In this document: one piece after another, positions 12,659 to 28,450 of the stretch
Position numbering within the stretch: the first letter of the stretch is position 1
Layout: the number at the start of each line of letters is the position of its first letter
Assembly (NCBI RefSeq): GCF_000247815.1
Contig: NC_021674.1
Location: 27,685,763 to 27,749,762 of the forward strand
Reading direction: 5' to 3'
Source: Ficedula albicollis
Lineage: Eukaryota > Chordata > Aves > Passeriformes > Muscicapidae
DNA length: 64,000 nucleotides
Position numbers and translations under genes: made by a program
The notes under the pieces: generated by a model
Database searches by the model: none
The model's input: the letters and a program-made list of their open reading frames with translations, nothing else
What the model was told of the DNA's origin: nothing

Positions 12659-15600
12659 CTGGAAGAAAACATAAATAGTGACTTTACTGACACATAAACC
12701 ATAAAAAAAATCCTATCTTCAAAAAAGAGATTTAATGTATGCATTCACTTCTCACCACCTCCTTTCACAGTGAAGCAGCAAACAGGTACTACTGTAGCCA
12801 CCAGGGGGAAAACAAGGGGACAATCACCAGTCTTCAAAGATCCAGCACTGAAATCCATGAATCAGGAGGAATGCGTTTCTCAGAAGGAAAGTATTTCCAA
12901 GGAGCATCAATTTTTATTTAGTTGTGAAAGTCACAAAGAGGAAAGGAAGAACTTTGGTAAAGCAATTTCTTTGAAAGGGAAATCCAAAGAGTATTTCTGA
13001 ACAGCAGCTGTATGCACATTCCTATTTTCTCCCACAAAATCAAGAACACTTAATTAAATTAAGGCTAATTATGAAACTGATTAGTGTGTTCAGTGAACTG
13101 CATTTTCTTTGGTTTACATTTGCATAACCCATGTAAAATAAACATCCAAAAGTGAGGATAATAAATTAATTACCTAAATTTCACACACCAAGTGCAAATT
13201 TTAGAATGCAAGGTACAAAGCACTAACAGAAAGAATAAGCACCAAAATTGAATAAAAATATACTGAAGATTTGGCTTTAAATGTGCAGTGGCACATACAT
13301 AACAAAGCATTTAATCTTGTTTAAAACATTCCAAACTAATCTGAGCCCAAAATGAACAAAATATTGCTCTTACAGTTTACAACAATCAGATCACACAGCT
13401 GTTTCACAAATGTATTAAAGAAAATCTGGAAGGAATTCATCAAGGCAGCAAAATATAAAAAGATAGGGTTTTAATAATATTTCATATATAGCTTCTAAGG
13501 CTGTTTGGGAACACACTAATTTGAAACACTAAAAACAATGCAAAAAATCCAAGAATTTTAGCACCTACAAAATTAGTTCTCATTCTCTTAGCTGTTCTTT
13601 CCTGAAGAAAGATTGCTGCAAGAATGGAAAAAGAAAAAAAAACCCAACAATTGTTTTGCAAACATGAAATTGCATATTTATTGTGGAAAAACCCACTATT
13701 TATAGTTTCTGATACGCATAAGCATTAAATAAAGAAACATTAACAAGTTAAATTTTGAGAAGCATTAAACAGCAACTAGAAAATGAAAAACAAAATGGAA
13801 ATCAAATTAAACCAAACTGAGCTCATTAGCAGGGACAAAACTATATGAGAGATGTTGCAAAAGATTCAACTGGACATTAATGCTCTTCTCCCAGCTACAT
13901 AAAAACAAACCAAAATTATATGCCTCCTCTGCAGAGGAAATCTACAAGAATGCATTCTTGGATTTTTAATGTAGTTCTTTCTTGCAGGTTTGTTTTCCAT
14001 CATATTGGACAACTAATGCAACAGAGCTGGTGCAAGGGAAGTGACAAGAAAGGAGATAGGATGGGTAGTTCTGCCAGCCACAGAGCTGCCCTTTAAACTC
14101 CCCCCTGCTGATTCCTCAGAACCCTACAAACTCTAACTCTGCACATGTCTGGGGCTCTCACAGAACTGTGAATGTCTCATCTCTAAATGAATGCAAATGA
14201 AGGGTGGGAGATGCTGTGGAAGTAAAGAAATATTTCTATCTCTGTTGGCATGCAGGTAGTCTTGGGATAACATGTTTTGGTTTCTTTTTTTCCTCCCCTC
14301 AATTTCTTCATGTACATAGTTCATATCTAAAGGAGGTTTATCATGTAACTCTCTAAGTGAAGCAACCAAACATAAGAATAAAAATTTAGTACTCTAATAC
14401 CAGTAGTGCAACAGAATGAAGAAAGAAAAACAGAAGTAAGTAAAGTGTTCTGGTCTAGAAAAGAAGACCATTTATATACTTCAGGGTCAAAAGGTGCACA
14501 AAAAGGAGAAATTATAAAACACAGCACTAGCCAGAACTGCTTAAAATTTGTGGCACCCAAAAATTGAGGAACTGAGCATAATCTCTTATTGCAGATAAGT
14601 TTTAGGACTGAGGAAAGCAACATGCCAACAGCTGATGTACTTGTGAAAGGGAGAGCTCAGGAGGACACATTTCCAAACAGCAATAGCCATGTTTCTCCCT
14701 TTGGAGATCTGTACTAGTGGAGCCTGCAGACAAACTCTGCACCAGCCATTTCCCAACTCTTTTCCATCACGGGCCTTACTCACAGTTACATACATACAGG
14801 TGTTCTCTAACCTCAAATTCTGCCATAAACAGTGTGCTACTCATTCCTGCACCTAAAAAACAGAGGTGTAGTTTGGGATCCCCTGCCCAGCATATACATC
14901 CTCAGCAGTTCTGTAACAGCTGCTGCTTCACTGTCCCATCCCATCAGCTGCTCATCACCAAACCCAGAGAAAACTGCTGAGATACCAAATGTGCTGTATC
15001 CATGAGTGCCTGCCACCATCACAGCTTTCCACAGTGCAGCTGACAAACACAGAGTCTTAAGAGTCATGTGCACTGAGTTATCAAAGCTGTGGGAAGGAAT
15101 CACAGAAGCTCAGGATTAAACCCCAACCTTAAATTCCCATAAATTTCCACAGTATTCAGGGCTTTAGAACATGTCATGGATGTCACACAGCTCAAAGTTC
15201 AAAGCTCTGATCGCTGAGATCAACAAAGCACTTCAAAAAAGCACAGGAAAGCATCATGGGGAAAGTGAATTTCAGGCTGGCATGGTTAATCTGATTCACA
15301 GTGTTCTTATAATAAATCTCCATGTACAATAGGCAAAAATTTCTATGGCTTAGGCAGTGAATAATAGAAGACAAATCTATGAACAGTAAACCAATTCAAT
15401 TCATGTCTCTCCTGATACAAAGCAAAGCAGAATTCCTTACTCTGGACAACAAATAAATCAATGTTGGATGCAGTCAGAGAGAGTGAGATCAATCTTTAAA
15501 TATATTAATGTTCCTTCCTCTCCAATTCAGGCAACACAAGTGGTAGACTTCTACATGTATATAAAAATATATATGGATAATACAAAAAAAATCCTTCAGT

Positions 15601-18600
15601 AGGTCCCTAGTAAGGTATGCTTTTCATTAACCAGAATGAAACAAAAGTAGGTTCCTTCTCTTCTTTTATATTATTCTTAAACTGAGTGATGAAAAAAAAC
15701 ACAAGTATGTGCCTATATTCACTTTTAAAACCTACAAAGTCAAAGACAGAATACATTTCCACATAATATTGAAAAGGGAAAAAAAACCCACAACGCATCA
15801 CCGTACATGATTAACCTACATATAAATTAAAAGTATTTTTGTGAAAAAGGAAAGATGGGATAATGGTAAAAACTTACTGTTAAGAGTACTTCACAAAAAG
15901 GCTTGGTGAATATCACCATCAATTGTCACTGTGGCCCACTAAGAACCTCAGAGTTGTCAGCAAACTTTGCTGTCTGATCAGATGCTCTTTCTGAGTATAA
16001 TAAAAAAAGCCAACTCTTCTTTCACTCCAGTTCCAGACCACAGCTTAATATGGCAAGAACCTGAAACAAAGCTTCTTTGACTACAATTCCTTTTCACAAA
16101 TACACACATCTTGGGCAATATGATGGAACAGTCATAGCCTGATCAGTGAATAAAAGAAGTATGTTGCCAAACCACTTTTCATCTCTTTCCTCCATTTCCA
16201 GCTCCTGGGGCCAACCCTTCATGCTGCTAAATTCACACATTATCTCTTAGCATGCAATAAATGGAAGAAAGCAAGTTTGTAATATCCACACAAATTGTCT
16301 GTAAGAAGTAGGTAATATTCCTTGAAATTCATTCCCCTTCACTTTTAAAATCTCTATCCTTAAAATAAAAAGCCATTAAAGAATCAAAATGTTATTAGCA
16401 GAAATATCCAAGAGGAGCAGCCAATGGAATTCAGTCCTATACCATCTTCTAACACACTGCTTGCCACAGACAAGTGGTGTCTCTGCATGCCCCTCATTTC
16501 TAAACCACAGGTCTAAAATCATCTAATAGTTTCTGTCGTATTTTTATCTACAGGTTTATTCATATTCACAATAAAGACATGACATCTTGCAAAGTACACT
16601 TAATACCTTTTACAAAAATTTAACTTTTCCTGTAACCTGCTGACATTGTTCTTTTCAGTTCTGCACCTTAGTATTTGAAACAGCAAATGACTGATCAATG
16701 GAAAATATTTTACCACAGAAATAACTTATTTCTGCACTGTTTTCTTAAAATGAGCCTACAATTTTGAAAGTAAATCCATATCCTGAAATAGAAAATTTGA
16801 AGATATTGATTGCTCCTTTTTTAACTCAGATAAAAGAACAATTTTCCTGTCTAAAACGCAGGCACCATCTCCATAGTGAGATACTGCATCTTTATGATCT
16901 ATAATCACTTCATGACTAAAACTATTAATATAAAATTCAAATTTAAAAGCACAATCCTGGTGAAGAATACAAGGATTTAGAAATGCAGTATTAAATAAAT
17001 ATTTCTAAATGAGTCTATTTACTTACTATATATCTTCCTATCACTAAGAAAACACATATTTGGCACATGCACAATTTTTTAACAGCAAAGAGAAATACTG
17101 CCACAGTTAAGTAGAACTTGAAAAAAGCTAACAAACACACCTGAAAGTTCTGTGAATAAAAACTCTGGGGAGATGTGGAGACACTGGTGCTGTCTATGCC
17201 AAGCTGGAGTGCTTGGAGGTCCCCCTAGGAAGGAGCCAACTGAGAGCTGATGGGTCAGGATCAAAGGGAGGGCAGGGACTGGTGACATCGTAGGAGGGGT
17301 TTGCTACAGGGACACCAAGCAGATGAAACCCTCTAGAGACAGGGACAGGAACAGCTTCATATTAACAAGCCCTGGGGTCCTTCATGGGGACCTTCAACCA
17401 CCCCCATGTCTGTTGGATGGGCAACACAGGGCATAAAAATCCAGGAGGATTTTCCATAGGAAAAAGACCTGGAGAGGAGAGGGGCCCAAGAAAGCTGGCT
17501 AATATCCAAGGACCACCTCTGAAAAGATGCATCCTGACCAAGAGCAAGTCAGACAAGAAAAGAGGCCTAGGTGGATGAACAAGAGCTCCTGGACAAATTT
17601 AAACACAAAAAGAAACCTACAGAGTGTGAAAGCAAAGTTAAGTAGCATGTGAGAAATAGACAGAAATTGTCTGAGCATCCAGGGTTCAGGTCAGGAAAGC
17701 TAAAGCTCAATTGACAACATAAAGACAAAGATGTGTAGGAACATTAAATATAATACAAATCCAGATGAGACTACACTAATCAAATGAGGTTTTGGATTCT
17801 AACACAAGAAATTTCATTTTGACACACTTTTCATTGCTAACTATCCCCACACTTACCAGACACTCCTTTTGATACCCCAGTGAATACCCCAGTTGATACC
17901 TGCTGTGAAGCACCTTAGTACCTAAATAAACATCAAGAGACTCCTTTCCACCATGTATTAGGAATCTACATTTCATTAAGCACACTGGAGATCACTGTTT
18001 AACCAGAAGAGTTATGGGGATTTTTAAAATGAGTTGATGATGTTTCACTTCAAGGATCTAGTCAAAAGGGCACCAAAATTCAGCTTAATTTTTTTAAGCT
18101 GAAAATTGCCTTACACTGGGACTTCTGACTTTCTGCTTTGGAAGATTTGTTATTAAGAATGATGCAAAAAATATAAACTAGTGACAGAAAAGCATGGCAC
18201 AAACTCCTCTTTCTGAGATATGAATCCAGCCTGAATTTAGTTAGAGAAACAGCAAAACCAACAAAACTCAGAAAAGCATAGACTTGACTGGTAGTTCCTG
18301 CAAAAGCTTCTATTTGCCTGACAAACTGGTCCCAAGCCCCTCTAGAGCAGTAATTTCAGCTAGGTCATAGCATATCTGAATATACAATTTGATCAGTTTT
18401 GACAGCCCTTGAACTGATATAGCTTGACCTTTATACTCTTTGCCAAAAGCCACTAACAACCTTATGAACTTTCTGAAGTATTTAGTCTCGTCAAGATATT
18501 AGCTGACAACCCTTTTAACATTGAACATATGCAATAAGCTTTTCCAAGAAGATGTTAATGCATAAGGAAAACAAATGTAGATGAAAATTCCAAAGCACTT

Positions 18601-21287
18601 TTGTCAAGATTTTAGAGGGGCCACAGCAACTTTTTTTTTTTCCCCTGACAAAAAAATATAAAAAGGCTTTACTATTCAAGCATGCTGTTTTGGATTCACC
18701 TGACTCCAGTTATTGTTAATATTATGCTCTTGTTAAAATTGCTTCTGCTGTTTAATATTATTATAAATAATATTTTGCCAATGGACAGAGAAAAACCAAG
18801 GGAAGACTGTCAGATATACAAAGAATCCTTAAGTTTCCCATAGATGATCAATTCTCAAAGATCCAGGAAGGCTTACTCCAAGATTTCTTATCTTCTAGAT
18901 ATGTAAGTTTCAGCAAGAACTGCTGCTCTGTTATGTATGCTAAACTATTATGCTGTTCCCCTAAATTACTGCTTCTGCAAAAACAGGGAAGAAACTTCAG
19001 TTAGCACTGACTTATGGTAAAGTCAATTTTGTTGAGTCTATTTATACCTTGTCCCTGGCAAAAAGCACAGTATTTTCTCCTTCCCTTCTTCACCTCCTGC
19101 AATATCCTGAAATAATAAGCATACTCTATGTATTGTCACTGTTTGGTGTGGAGAAGACATTTTAATATAGAAGTGTAAGACTAAGCAAGCTCTGATCTTT
19201 ATTTGTAAAATGATCTGTGATTACTGTTTTTAGAAGTCACTGAATATCTTTTGGAAAGGAATAAATGCAGGGAAAACATAAAATCCCCACAAGGCAATGT
19301 CCATATTCTCCTCAATATTCATGTTTGGAAAGGTGGTGTAAGCCTGCTCTAGCACAGAAACTATACATTTCCACTGAACAAGATTAAAGAAATACAATAA
19401 AATAGCTCCTAAATAAACACGCTTGTTCAAAGTCTATAGTTGAACTGTGTCCTATTATCAATGAAACTACTATGAGGCAAATAATACCAAATAAAATGAT
19501 GACATAGAAAGTGGTAGAAACAGAAGCACACAAATGCCAGAGCAGGATCAGTCTGACATTCCCTTGGCTTCTGTACTGTCAGCACAGGTGAACCTTAGTT
19601 CATCTCTTACTTTAAAACTCCAGAACAAGTAAATCAAGTGTCACAAGACATAGTGACATAAAACAGGGAACTAAAGGAGCTCAGGGCTGTACTGTAAGAG
19701 ACTGCAGCCTTGTTCAGCCCAAATTCTACCTAAACACCTTCTGTTTCCTATCCCCAGCATGCCCCTGAAGACCTGAAACAAGGAATAGGGACACTGCACA
19801 AAAGCATTCTGTAGACTGTCAGTGTTTGAATTAGTCCACAGCATTCACTGGTGGTTTACAGGAAAAGTCAACACATGGAAAAACACTGCACCTACTTCTA
19901 TTACAAACAGCAGTTTTCCAGTGGAAAAGTTCCCATTTAAACCCTTTTAACATCACTGAGTACAAGCTTGAAAAATGGAAAATTAGGACTTTAAAAAGCT
20001 CTAAAGAATTTTGTTCTTGATTTTACATCCAGATGCAAATTTAGAATGATCTGCTTATAGTGTTGTGGGGTTCCTTTAGTTTGGTTTGGTCTTTTCTCAT
20101 GGGTTAATTTTAAAACCTTGCAAAAATGTTGCAGTTTAATGATGATCACTTGTTTGTGTTAGATCTTAATTTCTAAGCTTGACCTTAATTTAAAGCCCCA
20201 GGTAAACAAAAACGCACTTTTTGATTTGGGCTCTCCGGAACATCTTCCACTGTGCAGCAAATGCAAAATCCTCCATCCTCAGAGATCTAATTAGATGCTG
20301 CAAAGCAAGTATCAATTCAGGGATTCTTAAGTTACTATCGCAAACCACCTGAGGCAAACCAAGAATGGTAGACAGAAAACTGAATGTAATAAGAAAAAAC
20401 TGAATGTAGTAAGAGTAAAGAAAAGAAGAACAAAACCAAAACCCCACAAACATAGCAGTGAATGGGAGTTATAAACAAAGTTACTGAGAATTCACTGACA
20501 TTCCTTCAGAGAGTTTTCTGAGGGGGAAGAGTAAGCTTTCTGTGGCTTTGTTTGTGTGTGCATAAACTTTTTTATTGTCAAATTCTTTAATACAAATGAC
20601 CTGCTCTAATATAACAAAGATTACTTCATTAAGTATGTATTATTTGGTAGGAATTTGGCTTCCAAATTATCACTGAGTTGTAAAAGAAGCACTAAGAAGA
20701 CAACTGAATAAAATACAGATCATTACCAAAAACCTTTTATAACATTATTAATAACATCAAGTCATAAAAAAATTATTAAGACCATAAATAACTGCATTCA
20801 GGGTTTTTTAATGTCTTATTTATAGCTGAAGAATGTAAAAATGGAAAGCTATAAAAATATAAAATACATGCTCATATTTGCCTTCTGTTTCAGCTACACG
20901 CATCAGTATTTTCAGTCAAGCTCTGCCACTTCAGTGAAATGTACCAGAAAGAAGAGTCAGACAAGCTGCTTACTGTAACAAACAACTAAAAATAACATTT
21001 ACCAGTTTATTTGCAAACTATGCCCTAGTTACACAAAACACTGGAAGAATGACTAATGAGTTTTATATTGTAGGCCCACTCCAGATCTTAGACCGTACTT
21101 AAAACTTAAATTGTGGTTACCTTAAGGAGACACTGTACTTGGGATAAAAGATGCTTCTGTACTGAACCCAGGTCCCAGTTTCCTCTTCTGTATTCTGGTC
21201 TTCTATTGAAAAGAGATTGAACGATGCAAACCTTCTTACAGATACTTGTTGGAGATGCACGTCTTTCAAGTGCTTTTTCCTCAGAAC
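12594..21287 (-). CDS. CAMKMT: CAMKMT, calmodulin-lysine N-methyltransferase (partial: exons 2 and 3 only)
   Basis: The family trimethylates one lysine of calmodulin using S-adenosylmethionine. Two coding exons are visible on the minus strand, join(12594..12658, 21121..21287). Exon 2 (167 bp) encodes [10 protein letters not shown]...[15 protein letters not shown]...[18 protein letters not shown], which follows the human N-terminal region (VSVRRFESFNLFS, WVQYTSIF). Exon 3 (65 bp) encodes a stretch ending [15 protein letters not shown], matching human [15 protein letters not shown]. The junction closes an AG|G arginine codon, and both exons have AG acceptors and GT donors. These exons precede the SAM-binding core, which must lie beyond the left edge. 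Exon 1 was not found and exon 4 was not seen. Orientation head to head with PREPL agrees with mammalian synteny. Confidence 0.93.
12659..21120 (-). other. CAMKMT: CAMKMT intron 2
   Basis: Lies between the two recognised CAMKMT exons and has matching phases at both ends. It contains a CR1 ORF2 fragment at about 17.16-17.72 kb. Nothing else in it could be supported as a gene or RNA. Confidence 0.8.
17160..17720 (+). mobile_element. CR1 LINE fragment, ORF2 endonuclease region
   Basis: The plus-strand translation around 17384 gives a [17 protein letters not shown] stretch, a decayed form of the CR1 endonuclease motif (GDFNHPDICW...NTAGHK). Downstream DNA encodes relics of the linker that follows in CR1 ORF2 (MNKELLDK..., then a VRKAKA-like run). 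The frame is broken by stops, so it is a dead, 5'- and 3'-truncated copy. Confidence 0.8.
21121..21287 (-). CDS. CAMKMT: CAMKMT coding exon 2
   Basis: Reading the minus strand, the exon follows a TTTCAAAG acceptor, begins in phase 0 at Val-Leu-Arg-Lys-Lys-His and ends at TTAAG|GTAACC in phase 2. It carries 55 complete codons plus two bases. The run [13 protein letters not shown] identifies the gene. Reading on into the intron gives an immediate stop, which supports the donor. Confidence 0.95.
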
Positions 21288-23165
21288 CTTTGAAATGAAG
21301 AACAAATTAAACATTAACAATGAAATTTCCAAGAAAAGAACATACCCATGCCTATTTAAGTGAAGAGGCAAACCATAATGGCTATGCTATGTGGTAGTAG
21401 TTTCGAATAACCAAGTATGTCAAGCCTGAACAAAATACAGTGATATTGATGGCAAAGGTCAAGAGAATGAGTTATGGATTATGTCTCAATACCTGCAAAG
21501 CAAAAGTACTGTGTTCAGAAATACACAAAGTTGCTTTTTCAAGTCACACTCCAACAAATGCATGCAAAAATTAGAGGGGCAAACTGGGTTCTCCCCATCC
21601 TCTCATTTTACCAAGTTTCACAGCCCAATCAGTGCCTCCCAAAGCAATTTCTGTGCCACTCACTGTCCCTATAGAGGGGGGAAAAGTCAACAGCAACAAC
21701 AACAAAGGTATCTTTCACAGAATTTAAATGACAAACCCAAAACATGATCTCCAGGTGCCCAAGTGCTGTGTGTTCCCCTGACAGACTCCTTCCTAGCCCA
21801 GAAGTCTTCTGCTGCACATTTGCAGAGATGCTGCCAAAGTTGAGAAAACTGCCCACAACTGTATATTCCCCTAACAGGCCCCCATGAGGGGACTGACACG
21901 TGAGCCAGGCTTCAGGTGAGCCCCAAAACACTCTGAGAGCATCAAGTTCAGTGCTAAGAGACTGAAGAATTCAAGGCAATGACAGAGACAGACTGTCATT
22001 TGCATTTCTTAAATGATTAAAACGTTTGTTCAGGAAAGTGAAAACGTGGGCTCTCTATCCTGCCTAGACTGCTGCACTCAACTATCTTCAGGGAGTGAGG
22101 TATCAACCCCTCTGTGCAGGAAAACCCAGCACTCAGCTGGTTTGAGCTGTGCCATTGCTCAAAGACAGCAAACATTTTCCTGCCAAACAAACAGACGTAT
22201 TCTTAGGGCAGTGATGTGGAAGGAGAGGTGTCCTGGATTTAACTTCTTTCTCCTAACATTGCAGAGAATACATAAATAGGTGCCATTTCATTTTTAAAAT
22301 TAAGGTGCATATGCAGTCCCCAGTGATGGATTAAAAAAAAAACAGCAAAAAATAAACTCATCACTATAAATTGATAGATGTACAAGGAAGAGCTCCATTG
22401 AGTAGGACAGCACTGCAATTTACAAATTTTTGCCAACCAGAGATAAATCAAATGAGAAACAGCTCTCCAGAATTATGAAACTTGAAATAGAAGCTTTGCA
22501 TACAAGATGTGTACCAAAAAAAATAACAGGTCAGTGATTTTTTTGCTGTACCCAACTTATGTTGACATGCTTTAACTGAAAATGCACTCGCATTTAAAAG
22601 CCTTACAGGCTGGGGCTATGACCTATTATTTTGCAGGATATTTGGAAGTACTACATATGTGAGCAGAACAATTCTATTTGCTACACTTTAGGTTCCTAAC
22701 AGCAGGTCTGAGGCACCAGGGTTACTGCTTTTGGAGCTATTTTCATTGGCAGCTCCCAGCATATGAAAGGCACAGGCATTTTCCATGAAATATGAAAAAT
22801 GTCTCGGTGCTGTCCACACTACTTCTGTAACACGTGAGAAGAATACACACATGAAGGAAAACACAAAAATATCAAAGCAGGAGGACAAAAATAAAAGACC
22901 AGCAAAATGAAGACCTTCATGAAAAACAAATGGACTATCTTGACAATTAAAGAAAACCAGCAAGACCTAATTTTCAGAAAAGTGTGTTCTTTAAAGCAAT
23001 AGAAAACCCTTACTAACAGGAAAAAAAACACAGCAGCAACAACACTTTTCTATTTTCAGTTTCTGTTGTACAGAGACATCTTATAGCCACTCTGCAAAAT
23101 TCATTCTCTGGGTTAGCAGAAAATCTCATGAGCATATGAATACTCAAAGAACATTTATCCCACAG

Positions 23166-23302
23166 CCTCAAACAAAAATCAAGTGGTCTAAGATCCAAAA
23201 GTTACAACAGCAGGTCAAATATTTTAAAACCCTACCTCAAACAAAAATCAAGTGGTCTAAGATCCAAAAGTTACAACAGCAGGTCAAATATTTTAAAATC
23301 CT
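23166..23302 (+). repeat. Two-copy tandem duplication, 69-bp period
   Basis: The unit starting 'cctcaaacaaaaatcaagtg' occurs at 23166 and 23235. The copies are nearly identical. A second, unrelated duplication follows directly. Confidence 0.92.
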
Positions 23303-23420
23303 AAGTATAGCTGAGAAAAGAGCACAAATTGAGAATATGTTACATTATTCATATCTAACTTTAAGTATAGCTGAGAAAAGAGCACAAATTGAGATATGTT
23401 ACATTGTTCATATCTAACTC
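23303..23420 (+). repeat. Two-copy tandem duplication, about 60-bp period
   Basis: The unit 'taagtatagctgagaaaaga' occurs twice about 60 bp apart. The second copy has small differences (gagaatatg versus gagatatg, attattc versus attgttc). It is contiguous with the preceding 69-bp duplication. Confidence 0.9.
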
Positions 23421-24227
23421 TGTTTTTTTGTACATATGTATCAAAGGGGTTTTTTTCTCAAGTCTGTTCCTAAAGGGATCACAGTTGTGTTAAACAGACT
23501 AGAAAGATAAGTTGCTGCTATAGAATAATCCACTGATAAAAACAAAAAGTGACAAACCTACCTCAACTCATCACCAGTGTCCTGTTCTACAAAGATTCTG
23601 GTAAAATATTACCTCAGAACTCAACTGCAACGCCCTTGGTATTTAGTCACAGTATTAGGACCACATTTAGGACTCCCTATAAAACCTAAAACTGATTGGT
23701 ATCTCTTAAAAAAAACCTCACCAAAAGAGAATCTCCCACAAACAACATGGAGAAAGGCAGTCACCTGAAATTCCCTGTATTTAACTGTGCAAATCCTTGT
23801 GCTAGGCCTAGTTGCACCTAGAGCCAAATTCACTAACAGCTCATGGTTTACAAATCTCTGCCAGCTCTCAGGCAGTGACTGCAACATGGTATTTTGTACA
23901 TGCAAGAAAGTTTTTACACAATCAGCTACGACATAATCTGTAACTGCACTTTAAATATAGGACAATAGTACTTATTTTTACAAATAATTTATTTACCAAA
24001 TTGTTTTATCCAAGTGTAAATAATCTACAAACTCAGGAGTAACAAAACATGGAAAAAAGATCTGGAACACAGGCACCCTTCACAGAGAGAAGAGCAGGAA
24101 GAGATAAAAATTTGTTTTAGAAGTGCCTCTGATCAGGAAAAAAATATCATTGACCTGCCCTCACTTTAGCTTTTATTTTTCAATTCTGGAAGATAAAGTA
24201 CATTAGCAGGTGAGCAAGATATACACT

Positions 24228-24336
24228 CTCAGGCATGTGGTGTGACTCTGGGGAATAGTCCTGTGCAGGGCCAGGAGTTGAACTTGATGATCCTTGTGTG
24301 TCCTTTCCTGCTCAGCATAATCTGTGATTCTGAGAC
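24228..24336 (+). mobile_element. CR1 LINE 3' terminal fragment
   Basis: A short piece with the hallmark CR1 3' end: 'aggagttgaacttgatgatc', a 'gtgtgtcctttcctgctcag' segment and a terminal 'tctgtgattctgag' repeat. Sense orientation on the plus strand. Confidence 0.8.
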
Positions 24337-26081
24337 TTGTGTGAGAAGAGCAAGAGGAAGGTAACAGGCAGGATAAACAAAAGAAAGCTTACAGATTTCA
24401 TGAAGCTTTCTATAGGGAGCAAATGTACACACAGGGAGGAACCTAATGCATGCCTACTGCTCTAACTTCCCTGCTGAAAACTACTGACTGGATAATGCCT
24501 TCAGCCACAGAGATTGGCAGAGCTCAAAACACAGCCTTAGAGAACTTATCCAGCCATTTACAAATGCACAGTAAATGGGTAACTTCCCTCACCATTTTTT
24601 TAACACAAAAAATACTTTCCTTCATTCTGACAGACTAAGTTTAAAAATACTGCCCAACTTCAAACTCAGTACATATATAAAACATTTCATTGATAAAGAG
24701 CACACAGGTAATTATGCAAACCCCTGGTTCTTTATGCTAGCTTCATAGGATACCTCATAAAAGGGCTTTTTTTTCTTAATTAAATCAGCGAGCATGCACT
24801 CAAGCATCCTTACCACAGTAAATCAATTTTTGTGTGCATTGAATGAAAGCAAATTCAAGATATAAACACACCACAGAACTGATTTCATGTAAGGCATTAT
24901 TATAAGCAGTATGAAAAGTGCTTTTAAAAGCACTGTAAGAAACACTTTGACAGTGCTCCTTTAAAAATGGATTTAAAGGGAGGTTGATACCTTCTTCCAA
25001 TCCATAGATAGATCTGAGCAGCACTGTAGCAAAGAGCACAGAACTGATTTTTACTTCAGATGTACCAGTAAGATTAAATTGATCCTTGCTCGCTGTACCA
25101 TACAAAAATCAACAGAAAAGCTAAAGAACATGGAAAAACCAAGGGAATCTGCAGAGGAAAAGGTCACAGATACATGTAGTTTGATAAAAAAAAAGAGAAG
25201 CCTTCTCCCCAAATACCTACATGCGCTCTTCCACAACCCCATTCTATTGTTATGAAAAGCTCCCTGTGATTTTAAGAGACAGGAGTATGCCAAAGGCACT
25301 GTATGTTGAGAAGAAATAACAGCTAGTATAGCCACAGAGCGCAGCTCACATAGTCCGCTAGAACAGAAACTTACAAAGACAAACCTGATACTCCTACCAG
25401 TAACTTTGACATTTCCTGCTTTGCAGTATAATAAAACAGAAGTCGGTCCTGCTGAACAAGAAACCAAAAGCACACACGAAGTGCAATATTGATGTGCTCA
25501 GGCCTCCCACTGTGACCCAGCTGCCACCACGGACTGAGTGCCACCTTCGTGCCCTCTCAGGGACAGCCGTCCACAGGCAACTCCAGACGTCCATCTGCAC
25601 AGAACCAAGGGCTGTAAATTTCACATCCAATAACAGCCAATGAAACAGACTAGAGTTTTTAAGCCTTTATGCCTACATTCATCTGCCGTGGAATCCTTTC
25701 TTTGCACTGCTCCCAAAAAAACCATGTGGAAGGCTGCAGCTGAGAAGCTGCTGTTTACTCACAGCACAGGTGTCACCACTTGCTCCTCCTTCCTCCTCAC
25801 CCTCCTCCAGGCACAGCCCCCCAGCAAAATGCAGTTTTCGCGGCGGTGAGCGGGGTCTGGCCCCAGCTCCCCACCAAAGGCACTCTGGGGAGGCAGGGAG
25901 CAAAGAGCAGGAGTGAGCGGCAGCCGCGACAAGCAGCCCCAGCGGCATCGACGGAAGCTGTCAAACTATGGCCTGAAAAACCCAAGGTGCTGTCAGGCAG
26001 TGGGGTGCCATTGGGGTGCTGGTCCTCCTCCCTTAACACAGGCCGTGGACACTTTTGGGGGTCTCCTTAAGGCATGTTTTA

Positions 26082-26400
26082 GAATCATAAAATCACAGAA
26101 TCAGCTGGGTTGGAAGGGACCCATGGGGACCGTGGAATCCAACTCCTGGCCTGGACAGGGCAAGAGTCACACCATGTGCCTGAGAGCATTGTCCAAACAC
26201 TCCAACGCTGTCAGGCTTGCCTGACACTACTTCCCTGGGGAGCCTGTTCCAGTGTCCAGCCATCCTCTGGGTGAAAAACCTTTCCCTAATATCCAGCCTA
26301 AACCTTCCCTGCACAATTTCAGGCCGTTCCCTTAAGACCTGTCACCGGTCACGAGAGTGAAGAGATCAGTGCCTGCCCCTCTGCTTCCCTCTCCTTAGAG
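26082..26400 (-). mobile_element. CR1 LINE 3' end, 5'-truncated
   Basis: On the plus strand it starts with the inverted terminal repeat 'agaatcataaaatcacagaa', followed by 'gggttggaagggacc', then 'gagcctgttccagtgtccag', 'cctctgggtgaaaaaccttt' and 'agagatcagtgcctgcccct'. This is the classic antisense of a CR1 3' end. The insertion abuts the CpG-rich promoter shared by CAMKMT and PREPL. Confidence 0.95.
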
Positions 26401-26449
26401 AGGGCTGGCTGCATACATACACGTATGTGTTTTTATACTTATCACATTT

Positions 26450-28450
<2,001 letters not shown>

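Larger units (their letters stand above)
21288..26081 (-). other. CAMKMT: CAMKMT intron 1 (part)
   Basis: Sequence between CAMKMT exon 2 and the promoter region. It holds a pair of adjacent tandem duplications at 23166-23420 and a short CR1 3' end at about 24.23-24.34 kb. GC content rises from about 25.5 kb towards the promoter. No CAMKMT exon 1 coding sequence with a GT donor was found here. Confidence 0.65.

Noticed and set aside
17362..17578. Possible small gene at 17.4 kb
   Set aside because: The translation is a degraded CR1 endonuclease segment.
5445..23420. Direct repeats as a possible CRISPR array
   Set aside because: The copies are adjacent with no spacers, the units differ between sites, and the host is a vertebrate.
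25679..26070. Overlapping frames in GC-rich DNA near 25.7-26 kb as CAMKMT exon 1
   Set aside because: The translations lack any resemblance to the CAMKMT N-terminus, and a GTGAGT at about 25755 on the minus strand does not give the required phase or sequence.
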